Source of the DNA: an uncultured Christensenella sp. | GTDB taxonomy: Bacteria; Bacillota; Clostridia; Christensenellales; Borkfalkiaceae | Assembly: GCA_910585685.1 (NCBI GenBank) | Contig: CAJUEO010000008.1 | Location: forward strand, 20,469-84,468 | DNA length: 64,000 bases | Reading direction: 5' to 3' | Shown: positions 37,758 through 45,923 of the stretch, piece by piece | Position numbering within the stretch: position 1 is the first letter of the stretch | Layout of the letters: every line of letters begins with the position of its first letter | Notes under the pieces: generated by a model | The model's input: the letters and a program-made list of their open reading frames with translations, nothing else | Database searches by the model: none | Told to the model about the DNA's origin: nothing | Position numbers and translations under genes: made by a program

Positions 37758-38801
37758 ATGAAAAACGATAAAAAAAATAATTTCGATAAAAAACCGCAGA
37801 CAAACCAAGACCTCAATTCAAAAATGACTATTTACGAGTACGAGCAAAAGTACACAAAGCGCCAAAACGTACGCGGTGCAAAGTGGCTTGTCAGGCTTTT
37901 TGCAATGCTCATAGGCGTCTTTTTGTTTTTCTGTCTGTTTTCCATTGCAATGCGCGTATATGAAATAAACGAGTATGCCGGTTACGGCGCAGGAGGCTTA
38001 TGTTTGATTTTATTTATAATTTTGTACATAATTCCGCTTGTAAAGATATCAAAGCTCGACTATTTTAACGTAAACGTAAACGCATATACCGCCCGAGAGG
38101 CAAAAAAACACAATAGAAAAGTCAGGCGTGAAATAGCCGATAAAATTATCGACTTTACGGGCAAAGTTGAAGGCGTGGGTTGGTATGATTCAAAAGTTGT
38201 GGGAGAGTTGGCAATAGCCGTCAAAACAAACAATGACGCAGGCATTATGCGCTCGCTCGGTGAGTTGTATTCAGGCTGTGTAAAAAAGAATGCAAGAGAT
38301 ATTATTTTTAAAAGTTCAATGAAGTCCGCAATGTATTCGGCGCTTTCGCAGACAAGTAAAGTTGACGCTGCATTGGTTGTTGTAATTAACTTGCAGCTTG
38401 TAAAAGATTTGGTGTTTTTATACGGATTCAGACCTTCGGACGCAAAGCTTGTAAAAATTTTCGGCAGAGTTTTGCAAAATTCCCTTGTTGCATACGGCTT
38501 AGGAAGTATGAAAATAGGCAATAGTATAGTTAAAACTATGGGAGACGCCGTTAAGGGAATACCCATTCTCGGTACTGCTATTTCGGTGCTTGTCGACTCT
38601 TCCGTTCAGGGACTTACCAACGGCGTTTTGACCGCGGTAATAGGTTATCAGACTATAAGCTACCTCAACAGTGAATATAAGTTGCAGGAAATTTTGGACG
38701 GCATTGAAATAGGCGTGGCACAGGAAGAGCTGGAAGAGACGTGCGCAGAGATAGAGAGCGAACTTAAAAAAGGCAAAAAGGGCGGCGCTCAGGTTGCATA
38801 A
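37758..38801 (+). CDS. DUF697/YcjF-like membrane protein
   Basis: A 347-residue protein. A polar N-terminus is followed by two helices (about residues 45-65 and 75-95). A domain with amphipathic and hydrophobic helices then carries L-V-K-D-L-V-F-L-Y-G-F-R-P-S-D-A-K-L and G-I-P-I-L-G-T-A-I-S-V-L-V-D-S-S-V-Q-G-L, hallmarks of the DUF697 family. No GTPase domain is present, unlike some fused relatives. It is followed 11 nt later by an MscS channel, so a role in membrane tension or envelope stress is possible but unproven. Confidence 0.82.
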   Translation: MKNDKKNNFDKKPQTNQDLNSKMTIYEYEQKYTKRQNVRGAKWLVRLFAMLIGVFLFFCLFSIAMRVYEINEYAGYGAGGLCLILFIILYIIPLVKISKLDYFNVNVNAYTAREAKKHNRKVRREIADKIIDFTGKVEGVGWYDSKVVGELAIAVKTNNDAGIMRSLGELYSGCVKKNARDIIFKSSMKSAMYSALSQTSKVDAALVVVINLQLVKDLVFLYGFRPSDAKLVKIFGRVLQNSLVAYGLGSMKIGNSIVKTMGDAVKGIPILGTAISVLVDSSVQGLTNGVLTAVIGYQTISYLNSEYKLQEILDGIEIGVAQEELEETCAEIESELKKGKKGGAQVA

Positions 38802-38812
38802 AGAGGTGTAAT

Positions 38813-39760
38813 ATGAAAAAGAAGTTTAAAGAACAGGCTGAAGAGGTCAAATTAAAAGTTAAAAAGCTTGGCATTGTAAAATCAATAATATTGTTAATTA
38901 TGATTGTCGCAACAGTTTGCGCTTTCGTGTTATACGACTATATTTTCGGTTCGAAAAGCGTATTTGACCGTGAAATTTCTTCTTTTGGTTTTGTTAACAA
39001 CCTTTTTTGGATGATTCCTAAAATTATACGCGCAATTCAAGCTGTTACAATTATTTTAGTAATAGCTACGATTATATCGATTATAATAAACAAGGTGTTT
39101 GTCAAAAACAAGCGCGAAGTTACGGTGGCAAACTTATTGAACAGCGTTCTTAAATGGATTACAATTATAATACTTATTATAACTGTACTTGCAGTATGGG
39201 GCGTGGATACCACTGCGCTTATTACGGGAGCCGGAGTTGTCACGTTAATTGTAGGTCTTGGAATGCAAAGCCTTATAGCCGATGTAGTTGCAGGTCTGTT
39301 TATAGTATTTGAAAATGAGTTCAATGTCGGTGACATTGTTACGGTCGACGGATTTCGCGGAGAAGTCGTTTCAATAGGCATAAGAACGACAAAACTTAAA
39401 GCTGTCGGCAACATAAAAATTTTCAATAACAGCGATATTAGGGGTGTTTTAAATCAAACGGTAGAACCCTCTACGGCAAAGGCGTTTATAAGCATCGAAT
39501 ACAGTGAATCGCTTGAACGTGTGGAACAAGTTATAAAAGATAATTTAAGTAAAATTGAAATTATCGGACTTGTCGAACCCCTGTGTTACGACGGCGTGAG
39601 CGAGCTCGGCGCTTCTGCAGTAACGCTTCAATTCAGTGCAAAATGCAACGAAAATGATATTTTTGACGTTCAGAGAGCAATGAATAAACAGTTGAAATTA
39701 ATGTTCGATGAGAACGGTATTAACATACCGTTCAATCAGATAGTAGTACACAATGCTTAA
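38813..39760 (+). CDS. Small-conductance mechanosensitive channel, MscS family
   Basis: A 315-residue membrane channel that releases solutes on osmotic downshock. Helices lie at about residues 22-44, 65-90 and 102-125. The pore-lining TM3 (A-L-I-T-G-A-G-V-V-T-L-I-V-G-L-G-M-Q-S-L-I-A-D-V-V-A-G) leads into the beta domain with F-N-V-G-D-I-V-T-V-D-G-F-R-G-E-V-V-S-I-G-I-R-T-T. This is the canonical MscS pattern. A GAGGTG site precedes the ATG. It is co-transcribed with the DUF697 gene and the next small gene. Confidence 0.94.
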   Translation: MKKKFKEQAEEVKLKVKKLGIVKSIILLIMIVATVCAFVLYDYIFGSKSVFDREISSFGFVNNLFWMIPKIIRAIQAVTIILVIATIISIIINKVFVKNKREVTVANLLNSVLKWITIIILIITVLAVWGVDTTALITGAGVVTLIVGLGMQSLIADVVAGLFIVFENEFNVGDIVTVDGFRGEVVSIGIRTTKLKAVGNIKIFNNSDIRGVLNQTVEPSTAKAFISIEYSESLERVEQVIKDNLSKIEIIGLVEPLCYDGVSELGASAVTLQFSAKCNENDIFDVQRAMNKQLKLMFDENGINIPFNQIVVHNA

Positions 39761-39775
39761 AATTTGAGGTAAAGA

Positions 39776-40303
39776 ATGAGAAGCTTATTAAAAGTATTAA
39801 AAGAACAGTCCATATTGTGCGAAATATATGGCATTGAGGACAAGTTGGAAAACTGTAATGTGGGATATATTGTAGATTTTGACGAAGAAAATTTTATTTT
39901 TGAAAGTGTTTCGTCAGACGGCAGACATGACGGGTTTCACTGTCTTGAAATTGATACAATTGCAATAATAGAATACAAAACAAACTATTTACAAAAAATT
40001 CAAAAGTTGATGACTGCAAATAACTTTGCGAGAATACCGCTGAAATTGCCCGAAGGAAAGTTAATCGACGCATTTTTGAATTATGTAAAATCGCTCAACC
40101 ATATTTGCTACGTCGAACTTTTGAGCGACAGCGACTGTTACTTGTACGGTTATTTAACCTCGTTGGGCGCCGATTTGTTCAATATAAACGTAATTGACAA
40201 TTACGGAATGGCGGACGGTTGCGCGCTATCGAGGATAGAGGATATTTCTTATATTGCGGTAGATACTCAAAAAACTCTACAATTGAAGCTTATTGAAGGT
40301 TGA
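39776..40303 (+). CDS. Hypothetical protein with duplicated beta-rich domain
   Basis: A 175-residue cytoplasmic protein. It has two similar halves: G-Y-I-V-D-F-D-E-E-N-F-I-F-E-S-V followed by I-D-T-I-A-I-I-E-Y, and Y-G-Y-L-T-S-L-G-A-D-L-F-N-I-N-V-I followed by I-E-D-I-S-Y-I-A-V-D. Each half looks like a small SM-like barrel strand set. No catalytic motif is visible. The gene begins 15 nt after the MscS stop with a TGAGGTAAAG site. Function is unknown. Confidence 0.72.
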   Translation: MRSLLKVLKEQSILCEIYGIEDKLENCNVGYIVDFDEENFIFESVSSDGRHDGFHCLEIDTIAIIEYKTNYLQKIQKLMTANNFARIPLKLPEGKLIDAFLNYVKSLNHICYVELLSDSDCYLYGYLTSLGADLFNINVIDNYGMADGCALSRIEDISYIAVDTQKTLQLKLIEG

Positions 40304-40371
40304 GAATAAATCGAAATATCAGTCGGTTAGCAAAAAACCGTCCGCGGAAAAGTTAATATTTTAAAAAGTTT

Positions 40372-40413
40372 AACCCACTATACTTCGGAAGAGAAGTATG
40401 GTGGGTTATTTTT
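40372..40413. terminator. Bidirectional terminator
   Basis: A 15-bp stem with G-U pairs (40372-40386 with 40393-40407) and a 6-nt loop. T runs on both strands serve the MscS unit and the convergent DUF11 unit. Confidence 0.88.
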
Positions 40414-40421
40414 ATTATTAA

Positions 40422-40619
40422 TCAATAATAGCAGCAGTCACAACATATACAGCAACAATACTGACAATAACAGTCAAAGTTGCAGATACGGTTATCGTAA
40501 TTCCTTACAATATTATAACGAGGAGTCAATATATACGTTTCAACCGTATTACTGTAAATAATTGTTGAAGAGCCGTCAGAATTATCTATAATGCTCGAAG
40601 TGTTTGTTATAGTTCTCAT
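40422..40619 (-). CDS. 65-residue protein with a ten-cysteine tail
   Basis: The ATG lies 1 nt after the stop of the DUF11 gene upstream, and the AAGGTG site is within the end of that gene, so translation is coupled. The N-terminal 30 residues (S-N-T-V-E-T-Y-I-L) echo the S-N-T-V-N-T-E-I-L block near the N-termini of the two DUF11 proteins. The last 20 residues contain ten cysteines, in runs of two and three. Such tails occur in cross-linked or metal-binding surface proteins, including Cys-rich spore coat proteins. No signal peptide is present. The assignment to the spore surface is inference. Confidence 0.68.
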   Translation of the reverse strand: MRTITNTSSIIDNSDGSSTIIYSNTVETYILTPRYNIVRNYDNRICNFDCYCQYCCCICCDCCYY

Positions 40620-40620
40620 T

Positions 40621-41394
40621 TTAATTCACCTTTACGTCAAATTCTATTGTGGTAACTTCACCCGGCGCTAAAGTTCTGAGGGCAAATCCTATATTCGGAT
40701 TATATACGGTAAAGTTTGTACCGTTTATTTTAATACTGTTTGAAATAAACGATGTTCCGACGGGAATAGGGTCTTTGAATATCAAATTCGATTTAGTTAC
40801 ATTGCCGATATTTGTAATGGTAATTTTATAGTGCAGATTTTCTCCCTTGACAGCAAAAGCTTTGTCAACGCTTTTTATTACGCTTATTTTGTCTGTAATA
40901 ACGTTTAATAAAAGTGTGTCGGTGTTTTCGGAATAATTTACAGTTCCTCTTAAAGGGTCATTTACTGTAAAGTCGAGCGTTGCAAAGTGAGTTGAGGATG
41001 ACGAAGCTGTCGGATTGGTTGCAACAATATCGTATTCTACGGTTATCGATTCCCCTTTGGCTAAGTCGGGAAGAGCAAATCCGCTTATAGGGTCTAAACC
41101 CGGTTGAGCAACTCCGTTTATTTTTACGCTGCCTTCAACATAATTTGCGCAGTTAAGTTCGGGAATTTTAAACAAATTGTTGAACAGCTTTGTTTGAGAA
41201 GTGTTGGTTATTGTTACTGTATTGTGAGCAGTTTCTCCTTCTTGAATGTTTGTTTTATCTGAAGCGATTTCTTTTGACACGGAGTAAGATAATATTTCCG
41301 TATTAACTGTGTTGCTTTCCGCAATTTCTTGCGCAATTTCTCCATTAGGTTTTACGGTATTGTAAGTGATATTCAATTTATTGGAGATTATCAT
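40621..41394 (-). CDS. DUF11 repeat protein, copy 2
   Basis: A 257-residue protein made of a short N-terminal segment and two DUF11-type beta domains. Typical elements are S-D-K-T-x-x-x-x-G-E-T-A-H-N-T-V-T-I-T-N, then Y-V-E-G-S-V-K-I-N-G-V-A-Q, and I-S-V-I-K-S-V-D-K-A-F-A-V-K-G-E with P-I-P-V-G-T-S-F-I. It has the same length as the upstream copy and clearly arose by tandem duplication. There is no signal peptide or anchor, unusual for DUF11 proteins, which suggests a structure assembled inside the mother cell or cytoplasm. An AAGGAG site precedes the ATG. Confidence 0.85.
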   Translation of the reverse strand: MIISNKLNITYNTVKPNGEIAQEIAESNTVNTEILSYSVSKEIASDKTNIQEGETAHNTVTITNTSQTKLFNNLFKIPELNCANYVEGSVKINGVAQPGLDPISGFALPDLAKGESITVEYDIVATNPTASSSSTHFATLDFTVNDPLRGTVNYSENTDTLLLNVITDKISVIKSVDKAFAVKGENLHYKITITNIGNVTKSNLIFKDPIPVGTSFISNSIKINGTNFTVYNPNIGFALRTLAPGEVTTIEFDVKVN

Positions 41395-41406
41395 TTTTGC
41401 GACTCC

Positions 41407-42180
41407 TTAGTTTATTGTAACTTGAAATACCGCCGTTGTGCTGGTGTTGGGGGGCAAGTTTGCAACGTTAAAGCCTATTTCAGGATTATTGTATGGCGTA
41501 TTTATTCCGTTAATCGACACGGAATTTTCAACAAAGGTCGTGCCTTCGGGAATTTTATCCGTGAAGAATATATCAGTCACTTCAATAGTACCGTTATTTG
41601 TTATTGTAGTTGTGTAAGTTAGCGTTTCTCCTTTTTTAGCGAAAGCTTTATCAACACTTTTTACCACGCTTAAATTAGCCGATATCAATTTTAAAGAGAG
41701 AGTATTTGTGTCCTCTTCAAAACTTACGGCGCCTCTTATCGGGTCGTTAACTGAATATTGAAACTCGGAGGTGTCAGTAACGGCGTTTTCAGTTGCAGGC
41801 GCATCGACTTTTAAATCATATTCCACGGTAATTGTTTCACCGGGGTTTAGGTCGGGAAGAAAGAATCCGTTTATAATGTTTTTGTCCGTTTGAGCAACTC
41901 CGTTTACCTTAATGCTGCCGTCGACAAAACTTGCACCTTTTGGCGTGTAGTTTGAAATAAAAGTATAAATAAGTTTTATTGCGGAATTGTTTGTTACCGT
42001 TACTGTGTTGTGAACTGTATCTCCGGGTTCAACAAAAGTCTTATCGCTGCTCAATGTTTTTGTTATGACGTCAGACAATATTTCCGTATTTACCGTGTTG
42101 CTTTCAAGTTTGCCGGGAGTTGTTGCACCACTCGGCATTACGGCATTGTATATTATGTTCGATTGATTGGGTATAATCAT
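41407..42180 (-). CDS. DUF11 repeat protein, copy 1
   Basis: A 257-residue paralogue of the next gene. It has two DUF11 domains: F-V-E-P-G-D-T-V-H-N-T-V-T-V-T-N-N, then G-A-S-F-V-D-G-S-I-K-V-N-G-V-A-Q, and L-S-V-V-K-S-V-D-K-A-F-A-K-K-G-E-T-L-T-Y-T-T-T-I-T-N with I-P-E-G-T-T-F-V-E-N-S-V. There is no signal peptide. AGGAGC lies 8 nt before the ATG. The gene opens a three-gene unit with a sigma-K-like promoter and a hairpin in its leader. A late sporulation or spore-surface role is inferred from the promoter, the lack of a signal and the Cys-rich partner. Confidence 0.85.
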   Translation of the reverse strand: MIIPNQSNIIYNAVMPSGATTPGKLESNTVNTEILSDVITKTLSSDKTFVEPGDTVHNTVTVTNNSAIKLIYTFISNYTPKGASFVDGSIKVNGVAQTDKNIINGFFLPDLNPGETITVEYDLKVDAPATENAVTDTSEFQYSVNDPIRGAVSFEEDTNTLSLKLISANLSVVKSVDKAFAKKGETLTYTTTITNNGTIEVTDIFFTDKIPEGTTFVENSVSINGINTPYNNPEIGFNVANLPPNTSTTAVFQVTIN

Positions 42181-42204
42181 TAGTTTAAAGCTCCTAAAAA
42201 ATAT

Positions 42205-42255
42205 ATAGAAAAAATACTACATAAAAGCCCTTGATAAAGAGCTATTATGTAGTAT
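42205..42255 (-). promoter_or_regulatory. Terminator-like hairpin in the DUF11 leader
   Basis: A perfect 11-bp AT-rich inverted repeat (42214-42224 with 42245-42255), extended inward by a few more pairs, is followed on the minus strand by six T. It lies about 30 nt before the DUF11 start, within the leader, so it could act as an attenuator. No sensing domain is visible. Confidence 0.5.
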
Positions 42256-42299
42256 AAAATGTTGAATATGTATCTAAATTATTTAATTGTAGCTTACTG

Positions 42300-42327
42300 T
42301 ATTATATGATTAAATTTAATTAATTGT
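42300..42327 (-). promoter_or_regulatory. Sigma-K-like promoter of the DUF11 unit
   Basis: On the minus strand AC (42327-42326), 17-nt spacer, CATATAATA (42308-42300), matching the sigma-K pattern AC-N16/17-CATANNNTA. The same bases contain a TATAAT, but no good -35 for the vegetative sigma factor sits at the right distance. Confidence 0.45.
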
Positions 42328-42334
42328 TTACAAT

Positions 42335-42366
42335 AACAAAAAAATCTCCACAACGGAGATTTAAAA
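42335..42366 (-). terminator. Terminator of tRNA-Leu(CAA)
   Basis: Arms 42342-42349 and 42355-42362 with a 5-nt loop and a T run on the minus strand, directly after the tRNA gene. Confidence 0.85.
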
Positions 42367-42371
42367 ACAAT

Positions 42372-42458
42372 TGGTGCCGGTGGTGGGGGTCGAACCCACA
42401 CGGTATCGCTACCACGGGATTTTGAGTCCCGCGCGTCTGCCAATTCCACCACACCGGC
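42372..42458 (-). tRNA. tRNA-Leu (anticodon CAA)
   Basis: An 87-nt type II tRNA with a long variable arm. The acceptor stem is GCCGGTG/CACCGGC with discriminator A and an encoded CCA end. The anticodon loop C-T-C-A-A-A-A gives CAA, reading UUG. The T arm has G-G-T-T-C-G-A-C-C. Its promoter lies at 42473-42501. Confidence 0.96.
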
Positions 42459-42472
42459 TTGATGACTTTAAT

Positions 42473-42501
42473 ATTATATTATATTGCAAAGCAAAAATCA
42501 A
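42473..42501 (-). promoter_or_regulatory. tRNA-Leu(CAA) promoter
   Basis: On the minus strand TTGATT (42501-42496), 17-nt spacer, TATAAT (42478-42473). It is divergent from, and close to, the polA promoter. Confidence 0.75.
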
Positions 42502-42521
42502 GTGTTTTTTACTTTAATGTA

Positions 42522-42550
42522 TTGATTTTATTTAAAAAAAGTGATAAACT
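42522..42550 (+). promoter_or_regulatory. polA promoter
   Basis: TTGATT (42522-42527), 17-nt spacer, TAAACT (42545-42550). The ATG at 42558 is 7 nt after the -10 box, so the message would be leaderless. Confidence 0.6.
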
Positions 42551-42557
42551 AATATCT

Positions 42558-45119
42558 ATGAAAAAGCTTGTACTTATTGACGGAAACAGCCTGTTGAACA
42601 GGGCGTTCTATGCGACGCCCGTGTTTACGACAAGTGGCGGAATGCCAACAAATGCAATATTCGGGTTTGTAAAACTGTTATTTAAAATTCAGTCAGATTT
42701 AAAACCTGAGTATCTTGTGGTTGCGTTTGATATGAAGGCGCCGACTTTCAGGCATAAAATGTTCGACGGTTACAAGGCAACGCGAAAATCTATGCCCGAT
42801 GAACTTGCAGTTCAGGTAGAACCTTTAAAAAATCTGTTACACGCAATGAAAATTGCGACATGTCAGAAAGAAGGCATAGAGGCGGACGATATTCTCGGTA
42901 CGCTGTCGAAAAAGTTTAATAATGTGCACAGCTATGTTTATACAGGAGACAGGGACAGTTATCAACTTGTAGACGAGCACACCGACGTTTATTTTACAAA
43001 GCGCGGCGTTTCCGATTTGTTGAAACTTAGCATTGAAAACTTTAAAAGAGAGGTTGGATTGGAGCCCTCTCAAATAATAGATTTAAAATCGCTTATGGGG
43101 GATAAGTCCGACAATATTCCCGGTGTGCCCGGAATAGGAGAAAAAACTGCGCTTTCTCTAATTGAAAATTATGGCAATCTTGACGGAATTTTTGAACATA
43201 TCGATGAAATAAAGGGTGCAACATTAAATAAGCTAAACGCAAATAAAGAGCTTGCTTATCTCTCGTATAAGCTTGCGACGATAGATAGAGATTGTCAAAT
43301 AGATATCGATTTGGAAAACTGCGCGTGCCCTAAAAAATACGGCGTTGAAGTGCGCAAGTTGTTTGGAGAATTTGAATTTAAAAGCTTTATCGGCTTAAAT
43401 ATTTTTGAGGAAGAGGGCACAAACGCTGTATCCTCGGATATGAGTTATCCCGAAAAAATTATTTGCAAATCATATTCGGACGTACAGGACGTTTTAGGGC
43501 GAAACCGTGAATTTACCGTAATATTAAAAATTGACAGCGCTGAAATTTATGTTGAAGGAAAAGAATATTCAATAGAACTTTCAAGTGATTTACTTGCTGT
43601 CGACAATATAAATTACGATGAATTTACGCAGATTCTTAAAGAAATTTTTTCTAAGTCTGAAAATAAGATACTGTGTTACGACTGCAAGAAATTGATGCAC
43701 GAGCTTGATAGTTTGGGAATAGAATTTTGTTGTGATTTCGATGACTTATCGCTCGTAAATTATATCTGCGACTACGAGTTATCGGTGATGAATTTGAATG
43801 ATTTAATTGTTTATCACAATTATGACCTCAAATTTTCCGCATACGCAATATATAAGTTATTTTCTTCTTCTTTTTCGCGCCTTCAATCGGAGGGGCTTAC
43901 GTCGCTCTATTACGATATAGAAAAGCCGCTTGTTTCAGTGCTGTACAGTATGGAGCGCGAAGGGGTAAAGATAAGCTTTAACATGCTTGACGAACTGTCA
44001 AAGCAGTTCCGCGAGCGCAGTGAAGATTTGCGCTTTAAGATATACGAGCTTTGCGGCTGTGAATTTAACCTCAATTCACCTATGCAGCTTGGAGACGTGC
44101 TGTACAATAAGCTCGGTATAACCGAAGTCAAGAAAAAGAAAACAGATAAGTACACTACAAGTGCAGACGTGCTTGAAAAGTTGACGGACAAGAGTCCCGT
44201 AATTAGCTATATTTTAAAATATCGCTTCTATCAAAAACTCAATTCGACTTATCTTGACGGGTTCAGACCATTAATAGATAAAAAAAGCGGACTTGTTCAT
44301 ACCACATTTCACCAAACTGCGACTACAACGGGCAGACTTTCAAGCTCAAATCCAAATTTGCAGAATATTCCAATCCGCGATGCAGAAGGTAAAGAGCTGA
44401 GAAAAGTATTTATCGCTCGTGAGGGAAATGTGTTTATCGACGCAGACTATTCACAGATTGAGTTGCGGCTTTTGGCGCATTTTTCGCAGTGTAAAGAGCT
44501 TGTGGACGCTTATAGGTCGGGTACGGATATTCATGCAGTGACGGCTTCACAGGTTTTCGACGTTCCTCTTGAAGAAGTGACGGACAAAATGCGAAGAGAG
44601 GCAAAGGCAGTTAATTTCGGCATTATTTACGGGATAAGCGACTTTGGTTTGGCGCGCAACTTAAATATTTCCAACTCGAAGGCAAAGGAATATATAGAAA
44701 AATATTTTGCCACTTACAGCTCGGTTAAGGATTATATGAATGCAAATGTCGCATTTGCAAAACAGCACGGTTATGTTTCGACGCTTACGGGAAGAAAGCG
44801 CGTAATTCCCGAGCTGAATTCAAGCAACTATAATTTAAGGCAATTCGGCGAGCGCGCAGCAATGAATATGCCCTTGCAGGGTTCGAGCGCGGACATTATT
44901 AAAATTGCTATGATTGATACTTTTAAAGCGTTAAAGGCGGAGGGTTTAAAAGCTAAATTAATTTTACAGGTTCACGATGAGCTTGTTATTGAAGCGCCTG
45001 AATGTGAATCTGCTCGCGTTGCGGAAATTTTGAAAAAATGTATGGAGAATGCGGTGTGTTTAAAAGTGCCGCTTACCGTCGACGTTCATATAGGTAAAAA
45101 TTGGTATGACGCAAAATAA
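42558..45119 (+). CDS. polA: DNA polymerase I
   Basis: An 853-residue repair and Okazaki-fragment polymerase. The start at 42558 (M-K-K-L-V-L-I-D-G-N-S-L-L-N-R-A-F-Y) fits the family. A longer in-frame ORF from 42459 would run through the promoter. The 5' nuclease domain is at about residues 1-290. The middle domain (about 300-480) lacks the acidic 3'-5' exonuclease residues, as in many Firmicutes. The polymerase domain has motif A D-Y-S-Q-I-E-L-R with D630, motif B R-R-E-A-K-A-V-N-F-G-I-I-Y-G and motif C V-H-D-E with D807. It overlaps coaE by 14 nt, a common pairing. Confidence 0.96.
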   Translation: MKKLVLIDGNSLLNRAFYATPVFTTSGGMPTNAIFGFVKLLFKIQSDLKPEYLVVAFDMKAPTFRHKMFDGYKATRKSMPDELAVQVEPLKNLLHAMKIATCQKEGIEADDILGTLSKKFNNVHSYVYTGDRDSYQLVDEHTDVYFTKRGVSDLLKLSIENFKREVGLEPSQIIDLKSLMGDKSDNIPGVPGIGEKTALSLIENYGNLDGIFEHIDEIKGATLNKLNANKELAYLSYKLATIDRDCQIDIDLENCACPKKYGVEVRKLFGEFEFKSFIGLNIFEEEGTNAVSSDMSYPEKIICKSYSDVQDVLGRNREFTVILKIDSAEIYVEGKEYSIELSSDLLAVDNINYDEFTQILKEIFSKSENKILCYDCKKLMHELDSLGIEFCCDFDDLSLVNYICDYELSVMNLNDLIVYHNYDLKFSAYAIYKLFSSSFSRLQSEGLTSLYYDIEKPLVSVLYSMEREGVKISFNMLDELSKQFRERSEDLRFKIYELCGCEFNLNSPMQLGDVLYNKLGITEVKKKKTDKYTTSADVLEKLTDKSPVISYILKYRFYQKLNSTYLDGFRPLIDKKSGLVHTTFHQTATTTGRLSSSNPNLQNIPIRDAEGKELRKVFIAREGNVFIDADYSQIELRLLAHFSQCKELVDAYRSGTDIHAVTASQVFDVPLEEVTDKMRREAKAVNFGIIYGISDFGLARNLNISNSKAKEYIEKYFATYSSVKDYMNANVAFAKQHGYVSTLTGRKRVIPELNSSNYNLRQFGERAAMNMPLQGSSADIIKIAMIDTFKALKAEGLKAKLILQVHDELVIEAPECESARVAEILKKCMENAVCLKVPLTVDVHIGKNWYDAK

Positions 45120-45693
45120 TATTAAAATTGCAATAACGGGTGGAATAGGCAGCGGCAAATCTACAGTTGCCAATATAATTAAAAGCAAGGGGTTTGCCGT
45201 ATATTCCTGCGATGAAATTTATTCTGAACTTTTAAAAAACAGCGATTTTATTGAAAAAATAGGTAGCATGTTTGACGGTGTTATCAATAACGGAACGCTT
45301 GACAGAAAAAAACTTGCCGACATTGTTTTTAACGATACATCTGCGCTTAAAAAGTTGGACGATTTAACACACAAGGAAATTATGCGTGCAGCTTTCGAGC
45401 GTATGAACGATGAAAAATTAAGCTTTTTAGAAGTTCCCGTATTGTTCGAGAACGGTTATGAAAAATATTTTGATAGTGTTATTGTAATATTGCGCGACAA
45501 AGATAAAAGAATAGAGTCAATTGTTGAACGCGATAAAATTTCAGCAAATCAAGCGCAATTGCGTATAAATAGTCAGTATAATTACGATTTTAATAATTTT
45601 ATGAAGTACTATGTCATACATAATGACGATAATTTTGCGGTTCTCGAAGCTATGGTTGAAGAAACTATCGATAAAATTATTAAAAAATTTTAA
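45106..45693 (+). CDS. coaE: Dephospho-CoA kinase
   Basis: A 195-residue enzyme catalysing the last step of coenzyme A synthesis, ATP-dependent phosphorylation of dephospho-CoA. The P-loop G-G-I-G-S-G-K-S-T lies at residues 11-19. Typical features include Y-S-C-D-E-I-Y, L-T-H-K-E-I-M and V-P-V-L-F-E-N-G-Y. Length is normal. The start lies within the end of polA, giving translational coupling. Confidence 0.95.
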   Translation: MTQNNIKIAITGGIGSGKSTVANIIKSKGFAVYSCDEIYSELLKNSDFIEKIGSMFDGVINNGTLDRKKLADIVFNDTSALKKLDDLTHKEIMRAAFERMNDEKLSFLEVPVLFENGYEKYFDSVIVILRDKDKRIESIVERDKISANQAQLRINSQYNYDFNNFMKYYVIHNDDNFAVLEAMVEETIDKIIKKF

Positions 45694-45712
45694 AATGTGC
45701 TTAATTTTGACT

Positions 45713-45740
45713 TGACATTAATGTGAAAATATTATAGAAT
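45713..45740 (+). promoter_or_regulatory. tRNA-Leu(AAG) promoter
   Basis: TTGACA (45713-45718), 16-nt spacer, TAGAAT (45735-45740), 17 nt before the mature tRNA. Confidence 0.75.
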
Positions 45741-45757
45741 TTACCTTGCTTTGATAA

Positions 45758-45842
45758 GCGCTCGTGGCGGAATTGGCAGACGCGCAAGACTAAGGATCTT
45801 GTGGTTAACCCCATGCAGGTTCAACTCCTGTCGAGCGCACCA
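45758..45842 (+). tRNA. tRNA-Leu (anticodon AAG)
   Basis: An 85-nt type II tRNA. The acceptor stem is GCGCTCG/CGAGCGC with discriminator A and encoded CCA. The anticodon loop C-T-A-A-G-G-A gives AAG, whose first base would be read as inosine or unmodified A for CUN codons. The T arm G-G-T-T-C-A-A-C-T-C-C matches. Confidence 0.96.
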
Positions 45843-45849
45843 TTTTATT

Positions 45850-45898
45850 AAATCCGGACTGATTGCTTTTAAAGTATCGGCTCGGATTTATTTTTTTA
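45850..45898 (+). terminator. Terminator after tRNA-Leu(AAG)
   Basis: Arms 45850-45856 and 45883-45889 enclose a 26-nt loop and are followed by a T run. Confidence 0.65.
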
Positions 45899-45923
45899 AA
45901 TAAAATTATAAAGGTATTGATTT

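Noticed and set aside
38060..38566. 168-codon open frame on the minus strand
   Set aside because: Antisense shadow of the DUF697-like gene; no start signals and no recognisable domain.
42459..42557. Longer N-terminus for DNA polymerase I
   Set aside because: The extra 33 residues would be encoded by the promoter region and start against the tRNA gene; the conserved family start is at 42558.
42372..45842. tRNA-Leu pair around polA-coaE as an integration site
   Set aside because: The genes between are core housekeeping genes, and no repeated tRNA end or integrase is present.
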